Positions 15,428 to 23,019 of a stretch of DNA of 35,978 bases are shown here, in pieces. The stretch comes from Tissierellia bacterium (GTDB lineage: Bacteria > Bacillota > Clostridia > Tissierellales > Peptoniphilaceae). The notes under the pieces were generated by a model. That model was not told the origin of the DNA. It saw only the letters and a list, made by a program, of their open reading frames with translations, and did no database searches. Position 1 is the first letter of the stretch. Every line of letters begins with the position of its first letter. The stretch spans positions 1-35,978 of the forward strand of contig JAAYQA010000056.1 of NCBI GenBank assembly GCA_012519495.1, read 5' to 3'. The translations under genes were made by a program, and so were the position numbers.

Positions 15428-16423
15428 CTATGCCTCGCCCGGGTTTTTGCCCCGGCTGGACATGCGCGGTGTTTCTTTTTCATGCACAGGATCTTTCGTA
15501 TCCCATTCCCATTCGCCGTAATGGGTTTCCCAATAATCCCGGTAGCCCTGCAACACTTCATCCATCGTGTTCATAATCATCGGGCCGTCGTTGATAATCG
15601 GCTCTCCGATCGGCTCGGCTTCCAGGAGAAGCAGACGGGCGGGGGTGCCTGCCCCCTGTATCACAAAATCGGCGTCTCCTTTCAGTTTCAGGCTGCGTTT
15701 CCCGGACAGGGTTTCGCCGTCCACGTTCACCTGTTCGCCTTCAAAGAAATATAAGTTCCGGTTCAGTGTTTCCGACACACCGTCGATTGTGATGCTCGCA
15801 TCGGCCTCAACGTCGATCAGAAGAATCCGCAAACGGGATTTTTCATCGGAAGCCCAGGACGGTTCGGTGGCAGTCAGCCCTTTTGTTCCGTTCCATGTAC
15901 CGATAATCACTTTTACCCCGGCATTTTCTTCTTCCACAACGGGAATTTCTTCCCGCCACAGCATTTTATAATCACACGGCACCAGCTTGTTCCAGCTGGG
16001 CAGACTCAGCCAAAGCTGAAACAACTCCGTCCGGTTTTCTTTGTCGTCCTGCACCAGCGGAAACATTTCCGTATGGCGGATACCTTCTCCCGCGGTCATC
16101 CACTGCACATCGCCCGCGGCATAGCGGCCGTGGTCACCGCCGGAATCGTGATGGTCGATCACCCCGTCGAGTACAATCGTGACGGTTTCAAATCCGCGAT
16201 GCCCGTGCACGGGAAAGCCCGGTACGTTTTTCCCGTAATACATGCGCCAGGGAAGATCCGTATCCAGATCTTTTCCCGGTGTATGTCCTTTTTTGTCCTC
16301 TTCGCGTACACCCTGTTCCCCATTGCCTGCGGGATAGTGATCCACATGGTGCATGCGTGCAACCCAGGGGTCTCCCGGGTCTTCCCGGAACTTGGACGCT
16401 TTGTTTTCTATAATGGCGGACAT
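15428..16423 (-). CDS. Pirin-family bicupin protein
   Basis: 331 residues, a double cupin. The N-terminal cupin holds the pirin metal site: FPVHGHRGFETVT supplies two His, and GEGIRHTEMF supplies a third His and the Glu. The C-terminal cupin is more divergent, as usual. Pirins are iron proteins; some have quercetin dioxygenase activity and others affect redox-linked regulation, so the substrate here is unknown. I chose the Met of MSAIIENKASKF, which has AAAGGATGAGG upstream; an in-frame Met eight codons earlier has a poorer site. It lies 70 nt downstream of the flavoprotein gene and 22 nt upstream of the selenoprotein gene, suggesting a redox operon. Confidence 0.9.
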   Translation of the reverse strand: MSAIIENKASKFREDPGDPWVARMHHVDHYPAGNGEQGVREEDKKGHTPGKDLDTDLPWRMYYGKNVPGFPVHGHRGFETVTIVLDGVIDHHDSGGDHGRYAAGDVQWMTAGEGIRHTEMFPLVQDDKENRTELFQLWLSLPSWNKLVPCDYKMLWREEIPVVEEENAGVKVIIGTWNGTKGLTATEPSWASDEKSRLRILLIDVEADASITIDGVSETLNRNLYFFEGEQVNVDGETLSGKRSLKLKGDADFVIQGAGTPARLLLLEAEPIGEPIINDGPMIMNTMDEVLQGYRDYWETHYGEWEWDTKDPVHEKETPRMSSRGKNPGEA

Positions 16424-16493
16424 GGCCTCATCCTTTCTTTTTGACATTCCTGATTGTATTCCCAATCTGACTGCTCAAGTATCAAAAGAGCTT

Positions 16494-17819
16494 TCAGGAT
16501 GAGAGGCCCCGCATCTTCAGACCGATATAGTGCACCGGGTCATGCACGGCATTGTACGGCGGCGCATACGACAAGTCCAGATTATACAGGGCATCGCCGT
16601 CCATTTTGTTTTTTATGGCTGTCACAAGCACATCCAGCCGCTTGTCCACCCCTTTGGTTCCGATCAGCTGTACACCCAGAAGCGTACGGCTTTTTTTATC
16701 GACTACCGCTTTTATCTCCATGGGTTCGCCGGAAAAATAGCCCGCCCGGTGCAAACTCTTCTGACAGATAATCTCTGTATCATAACCCAAATCCTTTGCC
16801 TTCTTTTCCGTATAGCCTGTAGCGCCGATGGTCAGATCAAACAAACGGAATATGCTGGTGCCGAGTATCCCCTGAAAACGCATACTCCCGCCGGTCAGCA
16901 CATCGCCTGCGATCTTTCCGGTTTTATTGGCGGATGTCCCCAGCGGCACATACATCGGTTCCTTATCCAGTTGCGACCAAAGCTGTGCACAATCGCCGCA
17001 GGCATAGATATGCTCCACATTGGTGCGCAATGCATCATCAACTACAATCCCGCCCGTGTCGCCGAGCGCTACCCCGGCTTCTTCCGCAATTTTCGTATTG
17101 GGGCGGACCCCGGTTGCAAACAGGATCAGATCGGCCGGTATCTGTTCTTCGCCGGTATCGGCCGCGGTTTTTGTAATGGCCTTTATTTCCGTATTTTTAC
17201 GCAGGTCCACCCCGCGGGTTCGCAATAAGTCTTCCAGGTGTTTCGCCATATCCGCATCCAGATGCGGGGTGATCTTGTCGGAGCGGTTCAGTACCGTTAC
17301 ATGGATCTTTCGTTCCAGCAGATTCTCCAACACTTCCAGCCCGATGAAGCCCGTCCCTACGATGACGGCATTTTGCGGCTGTTTCTCTTCCATATATTCC
17401 ATGATGGCTCGCGTGTCCTCTGCCGTACGCAAGGTAAACACGCGCGCGTCATCGGATCCGGGCAGATCCGGCAGCATGGACTGCGCACCGGTTGCCATAA
17501 TCAGCTCGTCGTAATCGTCTTCAAACGCATTGCCCTCATCGGTTTGGCCGAAGACTTTTTTAGCCGCCGGGTCGATTTTTGTCACTTCATGGCCGCTGTG
17601 TACCTGCACACCGTATTTTTCGGAAAACGAAGCCGGCGTACGCGGTACCACATCCGAAAAGCCCACCTTGCCCCCGATATGATACGGAAAACCGCAGGCG
17701 GAATAAGAAATATCCCGGTCCTTTTCATAAATGACGACATCTGCCTCTTTATCGTTTCGCATAATCTGCGCCGCAGCCGAAGTCCCCGCCGCCACCGCGC
17801 CAATAATAATCACTTTCAT
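16494..17819 (-). CDS. CoA-disulfide reductase / NADH oxidase-like flavoprotein
   Basis: 441 residues, a class of pyridine nucleotide-disulfide oxidoreductase with a single redox Cys. Seen: the N-terminal FAD-binding GAVAAGTSAAAQ loop (7-18), redox Cys42 in SACGFPYHIGG, an NAD(P)-binding VGTGFIGLEVLENL segment, the second FAD motif HIYACGDCA, and the C-terminal dimerisation domain ending SYAPPYNAVHDPVH. The CGxPYxIGG context fits CoA-disulfide or related low-molecular-weight disulfide reductases better than the water-forming NADH oxidases, but the two cannot be separated by eye. No C-terminal rhodanese domain. The ATG at 17819 has AGGAGGG 5 nt upstream. Confidence 0.85.
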   Translation of the reverse strand: MKVIIIGAVAAGTSAAAQIMRNDKEADVVIYEKDRDISYSACGFPYHIGGKVGFSDVVPRTPASFSEKYGVQVHSGHEVTKIDPAAKKVFGQTDEGNAFEDDYDELIMATGAQSMLPDLPGSDDARVFTLRTAEDTRAIMEYMEEKQPQNAVIVGTGFIGLEVLENLLERKIHVTVLNRSDKITPHLDADMAKHLEDLLRTRGVDLRKNTEIKAITKTAADTGEEQIPADLILFATGVRPNTKIAEEAGVALGDTGGIVVDDALRTNVEHIYACGDCAQLWSQLDKEPMYVPLGTSANKTGKIAGDVLTGGSMRFQGILGTSIFRLFDLTIGATGYTEKKAKDLGYDTEIICQKSLHRAGYFSGEPMEIKAVVDKKSRTLLGVQLIGTKGVDKRLDVLVTAIKNKMDGDALYNLDLSYAPPYNAVHDPVHYIGLKMRGLSS

Positions 17820-17854
17820 CGTATCCCTCCTGTTCTCCTTTATACTTACCCGAA

Positions 17855-17886
17855 CAAAAAAAGAAGCGTGCATTCCACACGCTTCT
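17855..17886 (-). terminator. Terminator of the liv operon
   Basis: On the minus strand AGAAGCGTG (17886-17878) pairs with CACGCTTCT (17870-17862) around a 7-nt loop, a 9-bp stem running into a T7 tract. It separates livF from the flavoprotein gene. Confidence 0.9.
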
Positions 17887-17891
17887 GTTCT

Positions 17892-18614
17892 TTAATCTTT
17901 GGTAGTTACTCCGAGGTAGGCATCGCGCACATCCTGATCATCCAGCAGTTCTAGCCCTGTACCGGATTTGGTAATCGAACCGGTCACGAGCACATACGCC
18001 TGATCGGCGATCTTGAGTGCGGCATTGGCATTTTGCTCAATCAAAAGCACCGTCACTCCCATGTCATTGATCCGGGTGATGATATTAAATATATCACGTA
18101 CCAGCTGCGGTGCGAGCCCCAAAGACGGTTCGTCCATCATCATGACGGTAGGCTTTGCCATCAGACCGCGGCCGACAGCCAGCATCTGCTGTTCCCCGCC
18201 CGACAGTGTTCCGGCTGCCTGCCAGCTTCTTTCCCGCAGGCGCGGAAACAGATCATACACGATCTCCATTTCCTTGGCGACTTCTTTTTTATTGTTGTTC
18301 AGATACGCACCGATGCGCAGATTTTCTTCCACCGACAGATTCGGGAAGACTTTTCTGCCTTCCGGCACCAGGGCAATCCCCCGCTCCACAATCTTCTGGG
18401 AGTCCAGCTTCTGAATTTCTTCACCCTTGAAGCGGATTACGCCGCTCGATGGTTCCACCAGGCCGCTGACGGCTTTTAAGGTGGTGGATTTACCGGCCCC
18501 GTTTGCCCCTACCAGGGTGACGATCTGCCCTTCTTCCACATCCAGGCTGATGCCTTTCAGCGCTTCAATCCCGCCGTAGGAAACACGCAAATCTCTGATT
18601 TCAAGAATGCTCAA
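17892..18614 (-). CDS. livF: Branched-chain amino acid ABC transporter ATPase LivF
   Basis: 240 residues, one of the two cytoplasmic ATPases of a HAAT-type importer. Walker A G36-A-N-G-A-G-K-S-T44, signature LSGGEQQ, Walker B VMMMDEPSLGLAP and the LIEQNANAALKIAD H-loop-region segment (LivF-type QN replacing the usual His) are typical. The start overlaps livG by an ATGA. It is the last gene of the operon, followed at once by a strong terminator. Confidence 0.95.
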   Translation of the reverse strand: MSILEIRDLRVSYGGIEALKGISLDVEEGQIVTLVGANGAGKSTTLKAVSGLVEPSSGVIRFKGEEIQKLDSQKIVERGIALVPEGRKVFPNLSVEENLRIGAYLNNNKKEVAKEMEIVYDLFPRLRERSWQAAGTLSGGEQQMLAVGRGLMAKPTVMMMDEPSLGLAPQLVRDIFNIITRINDMGVTVLLIEQNANAALKIADQAYVLVTGSITKSGTGLELLDDQDVRDAYLGVTTKD

Positions 18615-19501
18615 TCTTCATCCACCCCCAGATAAGCCGTGATAACAGCCGGATTGTTCTGAATCTCTGCGGGATTTCCTTCCGCAATCCGCTTGCCGAA
18701 GTCGATAACGTAGATGCGGTCGGAGATGTCCATAACCAGATTCATATGGTGTTCGATAACCAGTATCGTCAGATTAAAATCGTCTTTGATCTCTTTAATG
18801 AAGGCGGCGATATTGTCTGTTTCCTGGGGATTCATCCCGGCCGCCGGTTCGTCGAGCAGGAGCAGTTTGGGTTCTGTAGCCAGTGCGCGCGCAATTTCCA
18901 GATGCCGTTGCATCCCGTAAGGCAGATTGTTTGCAATCTCGTTGGCATATTCATCCAGCCGCACGCGTTTTAAGTGTTCGTGCGTTAAACGGTGCATTTC
19001 GGCTTCTTCGGCCTTGTTCAGCCGAAACGCCGCGCTGAACAGACCGGCCCGCATATTGGTATGATGCGCAATCAGCACATTTTCAAACACCGTCAGATTC
19101 TTAAACAAACGGATATTCTGAAAGGTGCGTGCCACGCCTTTTTTTGTGATCTTGTCCGGGGTTAAGTCTACGTTTTTCTTGTATTTGCCTTTGTTTTCCC
19201 CGGCATACAGCTTTTCCATTTTGCCTGTGGGATACCCGGCCGAAATGACTTCGCCGTTGATCTCCACTTCGCCGTTTGTCGGCAGATACACGCCGGTGAT
19301 CGCGTTAAAAGCCGTTGTCTTCCCGGCGCCGTTGGGGCCGATCAGCGCAACGATCTCCCCTTCGTACACTTTCATATTCAGATTGTTGACCGCTACGACC
19401 CCGCCAAACTGCATGGTGAGATCGCGCGTTTCCAAAACGATTTTTCTCGGATCCGCAGAGGGGTTTTCCATCGTCTGTACATCATGCATTTGTGTCGTCA
19501 T
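18611..19501 (-). CDS. livG: Branched-chain amino acid ABC transporter ATPase LivG
   Basis: 296 residues, the second ATPase. Walker A G55-P-N-G-A-G-K-T-T63; the signature is the LivG-style LPYGMQRHLEIARAL; Walker B is LLLLDEPAAGMNP, and the switch region is VIEHHMNLVMDISD. A family-typical GVARTFQNIRLF Q-loop is present. About 20 extra N-terminal residues (MTTQMHDVQTMENPSADPRK) precede the ATPase fold, and a longer insert (about 88-118) follows the first beta-sheet. Its start overlaps livM by 20 nt, so an internal start is possible. Confidence 0.94.
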   Translation of the reverse strand: MTTQMHDVQTMENPSADPRKIVLETRDLTMQFGGVVAVNNLNMKVYEGEIVALIGPNGAGKTTAFNAITGVYLPTNGEVEINGEVISAGYPTGKMEKLYAGENKGKYKKNVDLTPDKITKKGVARTFQNIRLFKNLTVFENVLIAHHTNMRAGLFSAAFRLNKAEEAEMHRLTHEHLKRVRLDEYANEIANNLPYGMQRHLEIARALATEPKLLLLDEPAAGMNPQETDNIAAFIKEIKDDFNLTILVIEHHMNLVMDISDRIYVIDFGKRIAEGNPAEIQNNPAVITAYLGVDED

Positions 19502-20747
19502 GGGATTCCTCCTCTCCAGGTTCCCCCGCCGGCGGGTCGGGAATCAGCGGCTGCTTATACATGGGTTCCGGGTCTTTGTCCATAATATCGGGTACCGGTT
19601 TTTTACCGAAACGGCCGGCAAACAAACGCCGCACCCCGTCCCAGCTGAACTCCCGGTTTCCCAGCAGACCTCTTCGGTAAAACAGCACAACGATCATCAG
19701 AAGCAAAGAGAATACGACCATGCGAAAACCGATGCGAAGAAGCGGCACCTGAAAACCGCCGATAACCAAAGGCGTGTCAAAGAAACGCAGGATCCAGTCC
19801 TTGGCAAAGGTCACCACAAAGGCCCCCACAATACTTCCCGTCACACTGCCCAGTCCGCCGATAACCACGATCAACAGAATGTCGTAAGTCAGCATGATGG
19901 AGAAGGTACGCGCTTCGATCGAGCGCATAAACATGGCGAGCATGCCGCCGGCCAGTGCCGTGATAAACGAGCTGATGACAAAGGACATTTCCTTGTGTTT
20001 CAGCAGATTGATCCCCATGGCCTCCGCTGCCACCTCGTCTTCCCGGATGGCTTTAAATGCACGGCCGTAGCCGGAGTTGATCACGAGGATTACAAAGCCG
20101 ATAGCCACAACGGCAAACAGAAACGGGATCAAAAGCGCTCCCGTCCCCTGCGGGAGATTGGTGCCCGTGATGGCCAGGCCCGGGATGTTTTTTAGCCCAT
20201 AGGATCCGTTGGTGATCGTATCCATTTGCGGAGCAGAAAGAATCGCACGGGTAATCTCTGAGAAACCCAAAGTCGCAATCGCCAGATAGTCGGACTTCAG
20301 GCGCAGTACGGGAATCCCGATCAAAAACGCAAAGATACCGGCAATAATCCCGCCGATCAGCATGGCAACGATAATCAGTAAAGGTTCCGGCAATACGGAA
20401 AGAATCTCTTTAAACCCCTTCAGCCAGGGCGCCATGCCGTTCATATAGTACACGCCGTCGACCCGGTCCAAAGGAATGGTCAGAATAGCGGTTACATAGG
20501 CCCCGATCGCCATAAAGCCTGCCTGGCCCAGGGAAAAGAGTCCCGTAAAGCCGTTCAGCAGATTCATGGATACGGCAACCACGGCAAAAATCAGCGACTT
20601 TTGTATAACGGTGACGGCCATACCGCCCCAGGAGAAACGGCTACGGTTCAACTCCAAAAACAGCAAGAGGGCTGCAATAAACAAAAGAGCAATTATGGAA
20701 TAGATCCGGTTTTGTTTTATATTGGATTTTGTGTTTTCTGCTAGCAT
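19482..20747 (-). CDS. livM: Branched-chain amino acid ABC transporter permease LivM
   Basis: 421 residues, one of the two membrane permeases. Multiple hydrophobic helices span about 15-360; the LivM-type cytoplasmic loop GRAFKAIREDEVAAEAMGIN that contacts the ATPase is clear, followed by GGLGSVTGSIVGA. The last 60 or so residues are hydrophilic and charged, rich in Pro, Glu and Asp, and longer than in most LivM proteins. It starts 2 nt after livH. Confidence 0.95.
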   Translation of the reverse strand: MLAENTKSNIKQNRIYSIIALLFIAALLLFLELNRSRFSWGGMAVTVIQKSLIFAVVAVSMNLLNGFTGLFSLGQAGFMAIGAYVTAILTIPLDRVDGVYYMNGMAPWLKGFKEILSVLPEPLLIIVAMLIGGIIAGIFAFLIGIPVLRLKSDYLAIATLGFSEITRAILSAPQMDTITNGSYGLKNIPGLAITGTNLPQGTGALLIPFLFAVVAIGFVILVINSGYGRAFKAIREDEVAAEAMGINLLKHKEMSFVISSFITALAGGMLAMFMRSIEARTFSIMLTYDILLIVVIGGLGSVTGSIVGAFVVTFAKDWILRFFDTPLVIGGFQVPLLRIGFRMVVFSLLLMIVVLFYRRGLLGNREFSWDGVRRLFAGRFGKKPVPDIMDKDPEPMYKQPLIPDPPAGEPGEEESHDDTNA

Positions 20748-20749
20748 GT

Positions 20750-21631
20750 TTACACCTTCTCCGTCAGCGATTCACCCATTAATCCGGTCGGACGGAACAG
20801 GAGAATCAGAATCAGAAGCAAAAACGTGAAGGCGTCGCTATAGGTGGAATAACCGAAAGCGACCATGAACGTTTCTACTATGCCGATGAGAAAGCCGCCG
20901 ATCACCGCACCCGGTACCGAACCGATCCCGCCGATAACCGCGGCCACAAAGCATTTCAGGCCGGGCAGTGTCCCGGAAAACGGCGTAACAGACATCCGAT
21001 CGGTGAAATACAGGATGGAACCGACTGCCGCAAGGAAAGAACCGATCACAAAGGTAATCGTGATAATGCGGTCGATTTTGATTCCCATAAGCTTGGATGT
21101 GTCATAGTCCTTTGCCACTGCGCGCATCGCCATTCCGATTTTTGTCTTTTTCAGAAGCAGCATCAGAAGAATGACGATCACCAGCGTCAGAATCGGTGTC
21201 AGAAAGGTAACCAAAGACGAATGCAGTGCGCCGATGGTGATCGGCCTTTTCAGCAAGGGAATAGCGGGGTAAGCCTGCGGTAAAGCGGAAAATAAATACG
21301 TGGCAAAGTTTTGCAGAAAATAGGAAACCCCGATGGCGGATATCATAATGGACATACGCGGTGCGGAACGCAGCGGTTTGTACGCCGCTTTTTCGATCCC
21401 CACACCCAGTAACACCGTGCCGAGCAATACGACAAGAATCGCAATGGGCCAGGGCATCACCGCGATGGAGAAAATCATAAAATACCCTGCCATCATGAAG
21501 ATGTCGGCATGTGCAAAGTTGATCAAAAGCAAAATGCCGTACACCATCGAATAGCCGATGGCAATCAGGGCATAAGCACCGCCCAGGCTGATGCCTGTGA
21601 GTGCGTGTTGCAATAATGTTGTCAGAGACAT
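20750..21631 (-). CDS. livH: Branched-chain amino acid ABC transporter permease LivH
   Basis: 293 residues, the typical LivH length. Family signatures include GGAYALIAIGYSMVYGILLLINFAHADIF near the N-terminus (shown here as segments GGAYALIAIG and NFAHADIF), the ATPase-contact loop MAMRAVAKDYDTSKLMGI and a C-terminal GGIGSVPGAVIGG. About eight membrane helices. It lies 70 nt after livJ, across a hairpin. Confidence 0.95.
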   Translation of the reverse strand: MSLTTLLQHALTGISLGGAYALIAIGYSMVYGILLLINFAHADIFMMAGYFMIFSIAVMPWPIAILVVLLGTVLLGVGIEKAAYKPLRSAPRMSIMISAIGVSYFLQNFATYLFSALPQAYPAIPLLKRPITIGALHSSLVTFLTPILTLVIVILLMLLLKKTKIGMAMRAVAKDYDTSKLMGIKIDRIITITFVIGSFLAAVGSILYFTDRMSVTPFSGTLPGLKCFVAAVIGGIGSVPGAVIGGFLIGIVETFMVAFGYSTYSDAFTFLLLILILLFRPTGLMGESLTEKV

Positions 21632-21664
21632 ATATTTACCTCATTATCCGGATTGATAAAGAAA

Positions 21665-21687
21665 GAGCGGCGGTAATGCCGCCGCTC
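21665..21687 (-). terminator. Hairpin between livJ and livH (attenuating terminator)
   Basis: GAGCGGCGG (21687-21679 on the minus strand) pairs with CCGCCGCTC (21673-21665), a 9-bp GC-rich stem with a 5-nt loop followed by TTTCTTTATC. The interrupted T tract suggests partial termination or 3'-end protection, giving more binding protein than permease. Confidence 0.75.
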
Positions 21688-21701
21688 CTGTGCGAACGGT
21701 T

Positions 21702-22937
21702 TTAATCCGTCTTAACGGTTTTGTCAAAGACAAAGGCGCCGTCTTTAATCGTCTTGATATAGGCCATGTCTTTTTCCGCATCCCCGTTTTCATCAAAGGT
21801 GATGGATCCGGTTACCCCGGCATAGCTGACGCCTTTCAAGGCATCCTTGATCGCTTCGCCATCGGTGGAGTTGGCTGCTTTGATCGCTTCCAATGCGACC
21901 ATGTAAGCATCGTAACCCAGCGCCGATACAGCTGCGACGCCGTCGCCGCCGTTTTTGGTCAGGTATTCGTCGTTTCCGTTGATAAACTCTTTATAGCCTT
22001 CTACAAATTCGGCTGCAGCGGGATTGGAGGTATCGCCTTCATCAAAGAAGGTGGAAAGCGCTACGCCTTCGGCTGCTTCGCCGGCATTGGTAATAATGGT
22101 CTGGTTTTCCCAGGTGTCACCGGCCAGAAACTGCGCTTCGATCCCGAGTTCGCGCGCCTGTTGCAGAAGCAACGGGGCCGTTGCGATCGATGACGGTGCA
22201 AAGATAACATCCGGTTCTGCCGCTTTGATATTGGTCAGAATGGCTTTAAAGTCGGTTTGATTGGTCTGGAACTGTTCTTCGGCTACAATTTCGCCGCCGA
22301 GTTCTGCAAACGAATTGCGGAAGAAGTTTCCGAGACCCGAGCTGTAGTCATCCCCCAATTGGGTAATAACCGCGGCTTTCTGCGCGCCGCCCTGAATCGC
22401 ATAGTTCGCCATTACCTCGCCCTGGAAGGGATCCAGGAAGCATACGCGGAAGTAATATTCGTTGCCTTGGGTTACCTGCGGATTGGTCGCGGAAGGAGCA
22501 ATCGCGGGAATTTTAGCTTCTTCGTAAGTAGGTCCGGCTGCGATCGATACGCCTGAACCGTAGGATCCGATTACGATGGAAACCTGATTGGAAACCAGAT
22601 TGTTGGCCGCCGCAACGGCTTCGGTTTTGTCGGACTTGTTGTCGACTTCCACCAATTCTACTTTATACTCTTCCCCGTTGATCTCAACGGTCGGATGCAG
22701 TTGATTCGCATAACGGCTGCCTAAAACTTCCTGGAAGCCGCCGCCTCCGTTTTCTCCGGTGACCGGTTGGAATATACCGATCTTTACGACTTTGTCGGAA
22801 TCGCCGCCTTCGACTGCATCCCCTGCACCTTCGGTAGCGGTGTCTCCGCCGTCTGTCGCGTTATCCTGCGGTGCACAACCTGCTATAACCGCTGCGAGTA
22901 ATACGAGCACCAATAGTAAAGATACGTATCGCTTCAT
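21702..22937 (-). CDS. livJ: Branched-chain amino acid-binding lipoprotein (LivJ/LivK type)
   Basis: 411 residues. A lipoprotein signal peptide is clear: MKRYVSLLLVLVLLAAVIAGC with lipobox IAGC and lipidated Cys21. A Thr/Gly/Asp/Glu-rich linker of about 25 residues then leads to a type I periplasmic-binding-protein fold (KIGIFQPVTGENGG, then IGSYGSGVSIAAGP, IAPSATNPQVT, and the C-terminal YDAYMVALEAIKAA). It captures Leu/Ile/Val or a related amino acid outside the membrane and passes it to LivHM. It is the first gene of the operon, downstream of recQ by 82 nt. Confidence 0.94.
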   Translation of the reverse strand: MKRYVSLLLVLVLLAAVIAGCAPQDNATDGGDTATEGAGDAVEGGDSDKVVKIGIFQPVTGENGGGGFQEVLGSRYANQLHPTVEINGEEYKVELVEVDNKSDKTEAVAAANNLVSNQVSIVIGSYGSGVSIAAGPTYEEAKIPAIAPSATNPQVTQGNEYYFRVCFLDPFQGEVMANYAIQGGAQKAAVITQLGDDYSSGLGNFFRNSFAELGGEIVAEEQFQTNQTDFKAILTNIKAAEPDVIFAPSSIATAPLLLQQARELGIEAQFLAGDTWENQTIITNAGEAAEGVALSTFFDEGDTSNPAAAEFVEGYKEFINGNDEYLTKNGGDGVAAVSALGYDAYMVALEAIKAANSTDGEAIKDALKGVSYAGVTGSITFDENGDAEKDMAYIKTIKDGAFVFDKTVKTD

Positions 22938-22959
22938 ATTCGCTCCCCCTTTTCAAATT

Positions 22960-22977
22960 TTCCGGACAGGTCCGGAA
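22960..22977. promoter_or_regulatory. 18-bp dyad upstream of livJ
   Basis: TTCCGGACAGGTCCGGAA is an inverted repeat with two 8-nt arms and a 2-nt centre, 23 nt before the livJ start. As RNA it gives a 6-bp hairpin with a 6-nt loop. It may be an operator for the liv operon or a weak terminator/attenuator after recQ; the sequence alone does not decide. Confidence 0.45.
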
Positions 22978-23019
22978 CTGTATCTATTTTCCCACAAATC
23001 ACGATAATTTACAAGCGCG

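Noticed and set aside
19125..20195. 356-residue plus-strand ORF
   Set aside because: Antisense to livG and livM, which are unambiguous.
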